Shown here one piece after another: positions 17,580 to 25,577 of a stretch of 64,000 bases of DNA. A program made the translations under genes and the position numbers. This stretch comes from Spirosoma sp. SC4-14. GTDB taxonomy: Bacteria; Bacteroidota; Bacteroidia; Cytophagales; Spirosomataceae. The stretch covers positions 6,131,001 through 6,195,000 of the forward strand of contig NZ_CP147518.1 in NCBI RefSeq assembly GCF_037201965.1, written 5' to 3'. Position 1 is the stretch's first letter; every line of letters begins with the position of its first letter. Under the pieces are notes generated by a model. It was not told the DNA's origin. It made no database searches and saw nothing but the letters and a program-made list of their open reading frames with translations.

Positions 17580-19103
17580 ATGAAACCAAACACACGAACT
17601 ACGTGCTTCGGCCTGACGCTATTGCTATCAGCCGGACTATTCACAAGCGGGCAGAGCCAGTCAACAACACGAAAATACGCAGGTGGCTTAAAATCCAGTC
17701 GAACACGGTCGCTTACGGTGATGCATAAGGCACCGCTGGCAACCCGCAGTTTTGCCAATCTGCCGGCCGAAGTATCCTACGAACAGTTTTGCCCCACGGT
17801 TGGCGATCAGGGGAAACAGGAAACATCCGTTGCCTTTGCCACAGCCTACTACCTCCGCACGATTATGGAGGGAAAAGAAAAAAACATTACCCAGAAAACT
17901 CAACTCGACGCGAGCCGCTTTTCGCCAACCTTTGTCTACGACAAAATACGCGACCCCAAAGACATAAACTGCCAGGGAGGTGGCACCATTGAGGAAGCAC
18001 TCGACGTACTGAAAGTAGATGGCGTTCCCCGGCTCCGTACGCTAACCTATCCGCTTTGCAATCAGGCCATTCCGCCCGCAGCGGCCAAAGAGGCTACCCA
18101 GTTTCGGATTGGCGATTATCAGCAGTTATTTACTGAGCAGGCCGATCCGGCCCAGAAAGTCCAGGCCGTGAAGAAAGCGCTTGCCGAAGGGAACCCCGTT
18201 GTAGCGGGCATCGGCGCTCCGCTGTCGTTCGAAGAAGCACGGGCTGTTTGGGAACCGGCACCGAACGAGAAAACTACCGATGTGCTCTATAGCCAGGCCA
18301 TTTGTGTGCTTGGCTACAGCGATAAACAGTACGGGGGTGCGTTCCGAATCGTCAATAGCTGGAATACAGGCTGGGGCGAAAAAGGGTTCTGCTGGATTCC
18401 CTATAGCTATTTCGGCAAATTTATTATCAATGCATTTCAGGTATATTCGGCCACAAATGAACCTGGTAATCGACCCGGAACGGTTATCCTGACCAGTAGT
18501 AACAAAGGAGCGGGCATCTCCCCCGCCGACACCCGCAAAGGATCGGCCGAATTGAAACTCAACGATGGTAGCCCGATGGCCGTTAGCCGTCAGGCTACCC
18601 GCGATCTGAAAATTGTATCCGACGAATCGGCCCCGACCGATATTCAGCCGTATCATGTTACACAGGCCTACGATTCGGGAACGCGGTTTAAGTTTTTTCT
18701 CAATAATTCCGAAAATGCCTATGTGTATGCGCTTACTACGCAAAAAGATGGTGGCATCGAAAAATTATTCCCGACCGACGAGCTGATGAGCCCCTTGCTG
18801 GGCCCCAACACCACCATTGCCTATCCATCGGAAACCAGTTCTGTTGTGATGGAAAAGCACAAAGGCAACAAAGCCGATTATCTGCTGATTTTGTTTGCCA
18901 GGCGCCCGCTTAATATGGAAGGGTTGCTAAAAACGCTTGGCCGAAAAAAAGGGTCACTCGACAAACGGCTAACCGATGTGCTGGGCGATCAGTTGGTGAA
19001 ACAGGACCAGATTCGGTACCAGCCCGACCAGGCCGCCTTCGAAGTGAAACCCGGAACGGCAGGTAATGTGGTTCCTTTGCTGATTGAGCTGAAATATAAA
19101 TAA
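17580..19103 (+). CDS. Exported C1-peptidase-like pseudoenzyme with DUF4384-like C-terminus
   Basis: 507 aa with an N-terminal signal peptide (CFGLTLLLSAGLFTSGQSQS). Residues about 60-280 align by motif to papain-like C1 peptidases: GDQGKQETSVAFATAYYL corresponds to the active-site region but has Ser83 where Cys is required. SQAICVLGYSD has Gln239 where the catalytic His sits. The VNSWNTGWGEKGF motif with Asn259 is kept. The C-terminal 160 residues (FKFFLNNSENAYVYALTTQK, LFPTDEL) resemble DUF4384-type envelope domains. It is the last gene before a strong terminator and co-directional with tssP. It may be a wall- or periplasm-facing scaffold of the T6SS. Confidence 0.8.
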   Translation: MKPNTRTTCFGLTLLLSAGLFTSGQSQSTTRKYAGGLKSSRTRSLTVMHKAPLATRSFANLPAEVSYEQFCPTVGDQGKQETSVAFATAYYLRTIMEGKEKNITQKTQLDASRFSPTFVYDKIRDPKDINCQGGGTIEEALDVLKVDGVPRLRTLTYPLCNQAIPPAAAKEATQFRIGDYQQLFTEQADPAQKVQAVKKALAEGNPVVAGIGAPLSFEEARAVWEPAPNEKTTDVLYSQAICVLGYSDKQYGGAFRIVNSWNTGWGEKGFCWIPYSYFGKFIINAFQVYSATNEPGNRPGTVILTSSNKGAGISPADTRKGSAELKLNDGSPMAVSRQATRDLKIVSDESAPTDIQPYHVTQAYDSGTRFKFFLNNSENAYVYALTTQKDGGIEKLFPTDELMSPLLGPNTTIAYPSETSSVVMEKHKGNKADYLLILFARRPLNMEGLLKTLGRKKGSLDKRLTDVLGDQLVKQDQIRYQPDQAAFEVKPGTAGNVVPLLIELKYK

Positions 19104-19109
19104 GTGCCT

Positions 19110-19152
19110 AAAAAGGGTAGTTGATGCCTCTTTGCCTTAACTACCCTTTTTT
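19110..19152 (+). terminator. Rho-independent terminator ending the T6SS cluster
   Basis: Stem AAAAGGGTAGTT (19111-19122) with AACTACCCTTTT (19139-19150), loop 16 nt, followed by further T. It directly follows the stop of the C1-like gene and marks the end of the T6SS transcription unit. Confidence 0.85.
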
Positions 19153-19270
19153 CCTATTACCAATTAACTCAATTTACGAACCTTTTGTACGGCTAAGCGC
19201 TCATTCTTGGACAAGTTGTTTGCAGACCCGGTTCGAAGCCGGTATTTTTGGCCTGTACATTTGTTCAACC

Positions 19271-20083
19271 ATGAGCACACTCTTTACTGCCGAGTCGATT
19301 ATCAGTCTACTGACGCTGACATTCCTGGAAATTGTTCTGGGTATCGACAACATCATCTTCATTTCTATTGCGGCTAACAAACTGTCCCCAAAGGATCAAC
19401 CCAAAGCCCGAAACATTGGTTTGATGCTGGCAATGGCTTTCCGGATTATTCTGCTGCTGGGTATTTCGTTTGTTATCTCGCTGAGTAAACCATTTACACA
19501 CGTCGATGCCGACTGGTTCAAGGCAGCCTTTACCGGGCAAAGCCTCATTCTGTTTGGTGGGGGGATATTCCTGCTTTACAAAGCGACTTCCGAAATTCAC
19601 CACAAGCTGGAAGGCAGTGCCCACGAAGAGATGGAAGGTGGCACAAAAGGTAAAACAACCATCACAAGTGTAGTGGCCCAAATTGCTATTACCAACATTG
19701 TTTTCTCGATCGACTCCATTCTAACGGCCATTGGTCTGACCCAGAACGTTACAATTATGATGATTGCCGTTGTGCTGTCGATTCTGATTATGATGTTTTT
19801 TGCAGGGCCGGTTGGCAAATTCGTTAACGAGCACCCCACAATTCAGATGCTCGGTCTGGCTTTCCTGATTATGATCGGCTTTATGCTTATTGCTGAAGGG
19901 GCTCACCTGTCAGAAGTAGTGATCTTCGACCAGGAGGTGGGTAGCGTCCCCAAAGGGTATCTGTATTTTGCTATTGCGTTCTCGCTGCTGGTTGAGTTCC
20001 TCAACATTCGGCTTCGCAAAAAACAGGACCCGATTCAGCTCCACGGCTACGAAGAAGAAGCCCATCGCGAAGGCATGATTTAA
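19271..20083 (+). CDS. TerC-family integral membrane protein
   Basis: 270 aa with seven or more membrane segments. TerC-family signatures: TFLEIVLGIDNIIFISI near the N-terminus and the second acidic half-motif QIAITNIVFSIDSILTAIG in the middle, giving the paired D/N residues thought to bind metal ions. Members are linked to tellurite resistance and to manganese export or metal loading of exoenzymes. The frame is open from 19121, but the start at 19271 is preferred because the added 50 residues have no family similarity and the gene then begins at the normal MSTLFTAES start. Confidence 0.88.
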   Translation: MSTLFTAESIISLLTLTFLEIVLGIDNIIFISIAANKLSPKDQPKARNIGLMLAMAFRIILLLGISFVISLSKPFTHVDADWFKAAFTGQSLILFGGGIFLLYKATSEIHHKLEGSAHEEMEGGTKGKTTITSVVAQIAITNIVFSIDSILTAIGLTQNVTIMMIAVVLSILIMMFFAGPVGKFVNEHPTIQMLGLAFLIMIGFMLIAEGAHLSEVVIFDQEVGSVPKGYLYFAIAFSLLVEFLNIRLRKKQDPIQLHGYEEEAHREGMI

Positions 20084-20094
20084 AATGGTTGCCA

Positions 20095-20160
20095 AATTAG
20101 TCATTGGTATATTGGTCATTGGTCATCAGGCATTGGTCATTAGAATATACCAGTGACTAA
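20095..20160. repeat. Intergenic inverted repeat, family 2 copy 3
   Basis: Arms TTAGTCATTGGTATATT (about 20097-20113) and AATATACCAGTGACTAA (about 20144-20160) are complementary with one change. The loop repeats ATTGGTCATTGGTCATCAGG. Same word family as the copies at 10391 and 11023. Confidence 0.75.
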
Positions 20161-20183
20161 TCCACCAATAACGAATAACTATT

Positions 20184-21725
20184 TTGTCTCTCACCGACCA
20201 ACTTAACGACCTCCTCAACAGCTTCGATGGCTTTGGGCCCACGCTCTGGCTGTCGATAGCCTTTTGTGTACTTCTTGTTATCGAACTGGTTTTACACCGT
20301 TCGGGGTCGGTGACTCAACGACGTCGATGGCTGGCAGGTTTTAGTGTTATAGCGCTGGTCGTTGCCGGTGTTTGGAGCATTGCCTCAACTGCTCGGGGCT
20401 TTTTGTTCTTACATCTCCTCTTCATTGACAATCAGGCTATTTTCTTTCAGACGATTGTTGTGGTGGCAGCTCTTTTTGTGCTGCTCTACGACTTAGTTGC
20501 ATACCCTGCCAGCGATCGGCCTACCGGACAACACCCGGAAACAGGCCGATTGCCGGGCGAGTGGTATTCGCTGCTGATGGCCATGACACTGGGTTTATTC
20601 CTGATGACGGTTTCGGTCAATCTGCTTAGTATTTACCTCAGTATCGAACTTGTTTCAATCTGTTCGTATCTGCTCACGGCGCTCACAACTACCCGAAAGG
20701 CATCGGAGGGAGGCATAAAATACCTGTTGTTTGGCTCGGTCAGTTCGGCAATTATGCTCTATGGTATGTCGCTGTTGTATGGCATCACCGGTACCCTTGA
20801 CCTAACAACCGACGACTTTGGCCTTGCGCTCGCCCAGCAGGATACAACCGTTGCCGCCGTTGCTCTTTTACTGACACTGGCAGGGGTTTTGTTTAAACTG
20901 GCGGGAGTTCCTTTCCATGCCTGGACACCCGACGCTTATGAAGCAGCCCCCGTTCCTGTGGCTGCTTTTTTCTCCGTAGCTCCCAAAGCTGCTGCCGTGC
21001 TGGTACTGATGCGGCTCGTAACCGCGCTGCCTGCCCAGGCCGACGACGCGGCTGCTGGCATAGCCAACGATTCACTACAAATTCCACTGGCTGTGCTGGC
21101 GCTTGCCGGTATTCTGATTGGCAATTTGTCGGCCCTTCGGCAAACCGATGCCAAACGGTTACTGGCCTACTCCAGCATTGCTCATGCGGGTTTTCTGCTG
21201 GTGGGAGTGGTGGCCTTTACGGAAGCGGGATTCCAGGCCGTGATTTTTTATGCCAGTACGTATCTGTTTATTTCGCTGGCCGCTTTTTTCCTGATTGATA
21301 TGCTGGCCCAAACTACTGGCAGTAATACACTACTGATTTGCCAGTTTGCAGGTTTGGGCTCAAAATTCCCGCTTCTATCGGTTGGTTTAACCATCGTTAT
21401 GCTGGCCCTGACCGGCCTCCCGCCCACAGTTGGCTTTACGGCTAAACTTTTATCGTTTTCGGCCCTTTTTGAGGCTTATCAGCGCTCCGGTAACAATTGG
21501 CTGCTGGCTCTGTTTGCATTGGGTCTGCTAAATGCGCTAATCTCGCTGGTGTATTATCTTAAAATTCCCTTTCTGCTTTTCTTCCGCCCCACGGTAGAGC
21601 CCGAACCAATTGCAGTTCAAACACCCAATCAGCCGGCAATCTGGCTGGTAGGTATTCTGGTCATTCCAATTGTTGGCTTATTTCTGAGACCGCAATGGAT
21701 TATGGAGTTGCTAACAGGCTGGTAA
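20184..21725 (+). CDS. nuoN: NADH-quinone oxidoreductase subunit N
   Basis: 513 aa, 13-14 membrane segments, antiporter-like proton channel subunit of complex I. Conserved pieces include SIELVSICSYLLTAL (key Glu in helix 5), KYLLFGSVSSAIMLYG, GVLFKLAGVPFHAWTPDAYE (key Lys) and AKRLLAYSSIAHAGF. The only sensible start is TTG at 20184; an in-frame stop lies at 20169. No other nuo genes are next to it in the window, since the upstream neighbour is terC and the downstream neighbour is on the other strand. Confidence 0.93.
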   Translation: MSLTDQLNDLLNSFDGFGPTLWLSIAFCVLLVIELVLHRSGSVTQRRRWLAGFSVIALVVAGVWSIASTARGFLFLHLLFIDNQAIFFQTIVVVAALFVLLYDLVAYPASDRPTGQHPETGRLPGEWYSLLMAMTLGLFLMTVSVNLLSIYLSIELVSICSYLLTALTTTRKASEGGIKYLLFGSVSSAIMLYGMSLLYGITGTLDLTTDDFGLALAQQDTTVAAVALLLTLAGVLFKLAGVPFHAWTPDAYEAAPVPVAAFFSVAPKAAAVLVLMRLVTALPAQADDAAAGIANDSLQIPLAVLALAGILIGNLSALRQTDAKRLLAYSSIAHAGFLLVGVVAFTEAGFQAVIFYASTYLFISLAAFFLIDMLAQTTGSNTLLICQFAGLGSKFPLLSVGLTIVMLALTGLPPTVGFTAKLLSFSALFEAYQRSGNNWLLALFALGLLNALISLVYYLKIPFLLFFRPTVEPEPIAVQTPNQPAIWLVGILVIPIVGLFLRPQWIMELLTGW

Positions 21726-21728
21726 TTG

Positions 21729-22121
21729 TTAATGATTCCAGGGGTTAATCACCTGCAAACCATCGATAGTCACAAAATCTTTTGTGTTGCGGGTAACCAA
21801 TATGAGTTCATAAATAACAGCGGTTGCAGCAATAATAGCATCAGGCAATTTTATGCCATGCTGCTTACGTATTTCAGCGGTTTTTAGCTTCACCGGCCGT
21901 TCAAGCTCAATTAGTACGGTATCCTGAATAAAGCTATGGAGGATTTCAATATCTTTTTCAGTAGCCGTTTTCCAACACAGTAGCTCAATCTCAGTAATAG
22001 CCGAAATACAGGGTATTGCTTCGGCGAGTAAGCCATCCATAAATTCTTCAGCGCCAGCAGGAAACTGACGCTGCAAATAGTAGATAACCGTATTAGTATC
22101 CCAGAGATATTTTATTCCCAT
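21729..22121 (-). CDS. vapC: PIN-domain toxin (VapC-like ribonuclease)
   Basis: 130 aa single PIN domain. Acidic metal-site residues are in the expected places: Asp8 (LWDTNT), Glu44 (SAITEIELL), Asp94 (KLPDAIIAAT) and Asp115 (TRNTKDF). Such toxins cleave tRNA or rRNA when not bound by antitoxin. It overlaps the upstream antitoxin gene by 10 bases, which is normal for translational coupling, and ends three bases from the convergent nuoN. Confidence 0.88.
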   Translation of the reverse strand: MGIKYLWDTNTVIYYLQRQFPAGAEEFMDGLLAEAIPCISAITEIELLCWKTATEKDIEILHSFIQDTVLIELERPVKLKTAEIRKQHGIKLPDAIIAATAVIYELILVTRNTKDFVTIDGLQVINPWNH

Positions 22122-22321
22122 CCGTTCCGCAATTCGTCAAGTTGGTTCGCGATATCCGGCAATGGTTGTTTGGTCATTGCTCCTTTATAACGACTAACAA
22201 GACTGTTTCTCTCTGGCTGAGTTTTCTCACGATGCAGGCGTATAAGTTGCAAACCCTCAAGATCCTGAAGGAGCTTCATCGCTTTATCATTAAGAATATC
22301 TATAGTGACTGTCTGTACCAT
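22112..22321 (-). CDS. Antitoxin partner of the PIN toxin
   Basis: 69 aa. Short charged protein with an N-terminal strand (MVQTVTIDILNDKAMKLLQDLEG) and a C-terminal tail ending DELRNGWE, the usual design of small VapB-type or DUF2281-like antitoxins in which the C-terminus wraps the toxin. Overlap with vapC (22112-22121) supports a bicistronic toxin-antitoxin module that would autoregulate its promoter in the AT-rich 22322-22451 gap. Confidence 0.75.
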   Translation of the reverse strand: MVQTVTIDILNDKAMKLLQDLEGLQLIRLHREKTQPERNSLVSRYKGAMTKQPLPDIANQLDELRNGWE

Positions 22322-22451
22322 GCTTTTTTGAAAATATTTTTCTAAACCCTCAACCTAGTTATTCTTCAACTCACATCTACGATGCCGTTCCTTTAAACGA
22401 ACTATGCCTATACCAATATAGTGCTAATTTGTGTGTCTTTCAAGTTAACCG

Positions 22452-23069
22452 CTACTTCCACTGCATTACATCGAGCACATTGGGGCAGAACTCATATTCT
22501 TCGGGCTGATTGGAGCCAATGAGCAGCAACTGATCCGGCGAAAGTTGCCGCACCTGTTCCTGATACCAGGCTGCTCCCTGCCGGTCGAGGTTTGAGGTTG
22601 GCTCGTCAAGAATCACGATCGGCGTATCCGAAAAAAACGCCAGTCCGAGCTTTACCCGCTGTTTCATGCCCGACGAAAAGTATTTGATCTCCTTATGCCG
22701 GGCGTGGCTCAAAAACATCTTTTCGGCAACAGTTTCGGGGGTCAGATTGGCCTTAAAGGGCTTGAAGGTCTGGTGAAACGTCAGCAATTCATCGAGCGAC
22801 AGTTCTTCAACCAGTTCGAGGTAAGGCGCAGCAATACTGATTTGTCGAAACCAGTTGTCGGCTTCCAGTATGTTACCGTTTTCAATGTATTCGAGTTTGC
22901 CTTCTGTTTGGGGCAGGTTTCCGGCCAGCAATTGCAATAGCGTTGATTTCCCGCTGCCATTAGGCCCCACAAACGTGTAGCTTGTTCCGCCTGTAAGCTC
23001 CAGGCTTACCCGCCGAAAAATCCATTCTTTCCGATACCGTTTTCCCAGCAGCTCGGTTCTGACAATCAT
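22452..23069 (-). CDS. ABC transporter ATP-binding protein
   Basis: About 205 aa from the preferred start at 23069 (MIVRTELLGKRYRKEWIF). A longer frame to 23123 would run into a perfect palindrome. Walker A GPNGSGKSTLL, signature KYFSSGMKQRVKLGLA and Walker B PIVILDEPTSNLDRQG are all intact. The short size and lack of a linked permease suggest a stand-alone ATPase that energises a permease encoded elsewhere. Confidence 0.88.
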   Translation of the reverse strand: MIVRTELLGKRYRKEWIFRRVSLELTGGTSYTFVGPNGSGKSTLLQLLAGNLPQTEGKLEYIENGNILEADNWFRQISIAAPYLELVEELSLDELLTFHQTFKPFKANLTPETVAEKMFLSHARHKEIKYFSSGMKQRVKLGLAFFSDTPIVILDEPTSNLDRQGAAWYQEQVRQLSPDQLLLIGSNQPEEYEFCPNVLDVMQWK

Positions 23070-23085
23070 ACCTGAATCCCGTAAA

Positions 23086-23130
23086 ACGAATAATGGATAA
23101 TGAACCTTAGGTTCATTATCCATTATTCGT
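23086..23130. terminator. Perfect 21-bp palindrome between lpxA and ABC gene
   Basis: Arms 23086-23106 and 23110-23130 are exact reverse complements (outer ACGAATAATGGATAATG, inner GAACC/GGTTC) with a 3-nt loop TTA. It lies 19 bases after the lpxA stop and just upstream of the ABC gene start. It has no poly-T run, so it may be an mRNA 3'-end or processing hairpin rather than a classical terminator. Confidence 0.6.
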
Positions 23131-23148
23131 CATATATACTACATTATT

Positions 23149-23943
23149 TTATTCTCTTTCGCTGTTTCCGGCCGGTCCTTTCATGATACCACGCTCTGAA
23201 CTACGGATAAAATTAACGATTTCGTCGCGTTCATCCGAGGGTGGCAACTCCAGTTCGATCTGCGTCAGTGCTTCAGCGTTGTTCAGGCCACGCAGGTAGA
23301 TATAGCGATAGATTTCCTGAATTTCGTTGATTTTACCATTTTCGTATCCACGACGGCGCAGGCCAATTGAGTTAATACCCGTATAGGAAAGAGGTTCCCG
23401 CGCAGCTTTAGTGAATGGCGGCACATCTTTACGCACCAGCGACCCGCCCGAAATCATGGCATGAGCACCAATTTTCACCCATTGGTGTACCGAACTCGAT
23501 CCGCCAATAATAGCCCAGTCGCCCATATGCACGTGACCAGCCATCTGAACATTATTGATAATGAGGCAATGATTCCCGATCCGGCAATCATGCGCTACGT
23601 GCGCATAGGCCATAATCAGGCAATTGCTTCCGATTTCGGTTTTCCAGTGCTCTTCGGTTCCGCGGCTGATGGTAGCGTATTCGCGAACGGTTGTATTATC
23701 GCCAATGAACGTCAGCGTATATTCATTATTAAACTTCAAATCCTGTGGAGTCGACGAAATAACCGCTCCCGGATAAATCTTACAGTTACGGCCAATGCGG
23801 GCACCCTCGTTGATAACAGCGTGCGAACCAATCCACGTTCCTTCGGCGATTTCAACGTCTTTGTGGATGATGGCGAATGGCTCAATCACCACGTTTTGCG
23901 CAATTTTCGCTTCAGGGTGAATGTAGGCTAATGGTTGAATCAT
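23149..23943 (-). CDS. lpxA: Acyl-ACP--UDP-N-acetylglucosamine O-acyltransferase
   Basis: 264 aa. First enzyme of lipid A synthesis, adding a 3-hydroxyacyl chain to UDP-GlcNAc in the cytoplasm. Left-handed beta-helix hexapeptide repeats run through residues 1-190 (IHPEAKIAQNVVIEPFA, IGSHAVINEGARIG). The catalytic His is in the AYAHVAHDC segment and the C-terminal helical domain is present. Lies downstream of lpxC-fabZ and lpxD on the same strand. Confidence 0.93.
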   Translation of the reverse strand: MIQPLAYIHPEAKIAQNVVIEPFAIIHKDVEIAEGTWIGSHAVINEGARIGRNCKIYPGAVISSTPQDLKFNNEYTLTFIGDNTTVREYATISRGTEEHWKTEIGSNCLIMAYAHVAHDCRIGNHCLIINNVQMAGHVHMGDWAIIGGSSSVHQWVKIGAHAMISGGSLVRKDVPPFTKAAREPLSYTGINSIGLRRRGYENGKINEIQEIYRYIYLRGLNNAEALTQIELELPPSDERDEIVNFIRSSERGIMKGPAGNSERE

Positions 23944-23964
23944 TTTTTCCGTTCAAATCCGTAC

Positions 23965-24046
23965 GGTTTATGGTTTACGGTTTATGGTTGCTCCGCAATA
24001 GAGACTACTACCTGGCGGAGCAACCATAAACCGTAAACCATAAACC
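23965..24046. repeat. Long palindromic intergenic repeat, family 1 copy 2
   Basis: Perfect 32-bp arms at 23965-23996 and 24015-24046 (inner end GGTTGCTCCGC / GCGGAGCAACC) with an 18-nt loop. Fills the gap between lpxC-fabZ and lpxA. Shares arms with copies at 4280 and 25471 while the loops differ. Confidence 0.9.
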
Positions 24047-24051
24047 ACACA

Positions 24052-25446
24052 CTACTTTTTCTTTACCAGACTGGCAATCATGTCGGCTTCGCAGACGAGG
24101 TTGGAGTTGACATAGCCCCGGCCCTGCATTTTTACAATACCTCGCTTCATGGGCGAAGTAAACTCACATCTAAAAATTACGGTATCGCCCGGCAAAACGT
24201 TGCGTCGGAAACGACAATTCTCGATACCAATTAAATATGGCCAATAGTTTTCCGGATCAGGAACGGTGCTAAGCACCAGAATACCACCCGTTTGCGCCAT
24301 AGCTTCGAGTTGCATTACGCCTGGCATAACCGGATTGCCCGGAAAGTGACCTGGAAAGAACGGTTCATTCATGGTTACGTTCTTGATACCCACAACGCTG
24401 TTTTCATCGAGCGCAATAATCTTATCGATCATCTGGAATGGGTAGCGGTGAGGCAGCAACTGCGAAATTCGGTTAATATCCAGTACGGGAGGCTGCTTGG
24501 GGTCGTAATTAGGAACCTGATTGGCCGCGTTTTTCTGGATAAGTTTCTTGATCTTCTTCGCAAAAGCCACATTGGCCGCGTGGCCAGGCCGGGCTGCCAG
24601 AATCTGCGCCTTGATGGGGCGCCCAATCAAGGCCAGATCGCCAATTACGTCCAGCAGTTTATGCCGCGCCATTTCATTAGGGTAGTGCAGCTGAATATTG
24701 TTCAGAATGCCCTCCCGCTTATTGACGCTCACTTTGGGTTTGTTCAGCAACTCAGCTAGATAGTCGAGTTCACCATCTTCAACATCCCGATCAACAATAA
24801 CAATGGCGTTGGTCAGGTCACCCCCTTTTATGAGATTCTGTTTGTATAACGTTTCCAGTTCGTGCAGAAAGACAAATGTTCTGGAACTAGCAATCTGTTC
24901 CGGAAACTGGCTTATATCATTCAGATAGGCATGCTGGCTGTTGATTACTTTCGAATTATAATCAACCATTACCGTGAGTCGATAGTCGTTCAGCGGTAGA
25001 GCAGCCAGTTCAATATCCTTTTCCGAATTCCGATAGTGAACGTATTCATTAACCTCAAAATAGTTACGGGTAGCGTTTTGTTCCTCGATCCCTGCCTCCT
25101 GGAGTGCGTTGATAAACTGGATCGACGATCCATCCATTATAGGCGGTTCGGGTCCATCCAACTGAATAAGCACATTATCCAGTTGAAGCCCAACCAGTGC
25201 AGCCAGTGTATGCTCAACGGTATGCACCCGGGCACCGCTCTGTTCGAGAGTGGTGCCACGCGAGAGGTCGACCACATTGTCGACATCAGCATCGACAACA
25301 GGCTGGCCTGGCAGGTCGATACGCTGAAATTTATAGCCGTGATTGGTGGGGGCGGGCAGGAAAGTCATTGTAGCCGAAACGCCCGTGTGCAGGCCCACAC
25401 CCGATACCGAAACGGCTTTCTGAATCGTCTGTTGTTTGGTATTCAT
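24052..25446 (-). CDS. lpxC: Bifunctional LpxC deacetylase / FabZ dehydratase
   Basis: 464 aa fusion common in Bacteroidota. Residues about 1-305 are LpxC, the zinc deacetylase of the committed lipid A step. Zinc-site motifs are HTVEHTLAAL and the KLLDVIGDLALIG segment, with HPG further on (AARPGHAAN). Residues about 320-464 are FabZ (3-hydroxyacyl-ACP dehydratase), with LLPHRYPFQMIDKI, FFPGHFPGNPVMPGVMQLEAMAQ (catalytic His/Glu). One polypeptide thus couples lipid A precursor and fatty acid synthesis. Flanked on both sides by palindromic repeats. Confidence 0.95.
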   Translation of the reverse strand: MNTKQQTIQKAVSVSGVGLHTGVSATMTFLPAPTNHGYKFQRIDLPGQPVVDADVDNVVDLSRGTTLEQSGARVHTVEHTLAALVGLQLDNVLIQLDGPEPPIMDGSSIQFINALQEAGIEEQNATRNYFEVNEYVHYRNSEKDIELAALPLNDYRLTVMVDYNSKVINSQHAYLNDISQFPEQIASSRTFVFLHELETLYKQNLIKGGDLTNAIVIVDRDVEDGELDYLAELLNKPKVSVNKREGILNNIQLHYPNEMARHKLLDVIGDLALIGRPIKAQILAARPGHAANVAFAKKIKKLIQKNAANQVPNYDPKQPPVLDINRISQLLPHRYPFQMIDKIIALDENSVVGIKNVTMNEPFFPGHFPGNPVMPGVMQLEAMAQTGGILVLSTVPDPENYWPYLIGIENCRFRRNVLPGDTVIFRCEFTSPMKRGIVKMQGRGYVNSNLVCEADMIASLVKKK

Positions 25447-25470
25447 TCTTATTCAGTTTTCAGAGTTCAG

Positions 25471-25577
25471 TTTATGATTTATGGTTTACGGTTTATGGTT
25501 GCTCTGCCTGTTAGAATCTTACTGCTGCGGAGCAACCATAAACTGTAAACCATAAACCGAAAACCATAAACTGAAAA
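25471..25577. repeat. Long palindromic intergenic repeat, family 1 copy 3
   Basis: Left arm 25471-25507 and right arm 25527-25577. Inner arms GGTTGCTCTGC and GCGGAGCAACC, outer parts built from repeats of ATGGTTTACGGTTT and AAACCATAAACCG. Arms are slightly diverged. Sits between lpxD and lpxC-fabZ. Confidence 0.85.

Noticed and set aside
1..19103. Extracellular contractile injection system (PVC/AFP/MAC type) instead of T6SS
   Set aside because: Hcp-type tube, VgrG with separate PAAR protein, TssK, TssN-like membrane protein and TssO/TssP-like anchored proteins indicate a membrane-bound T6SS of the Bacteroidota subtype.
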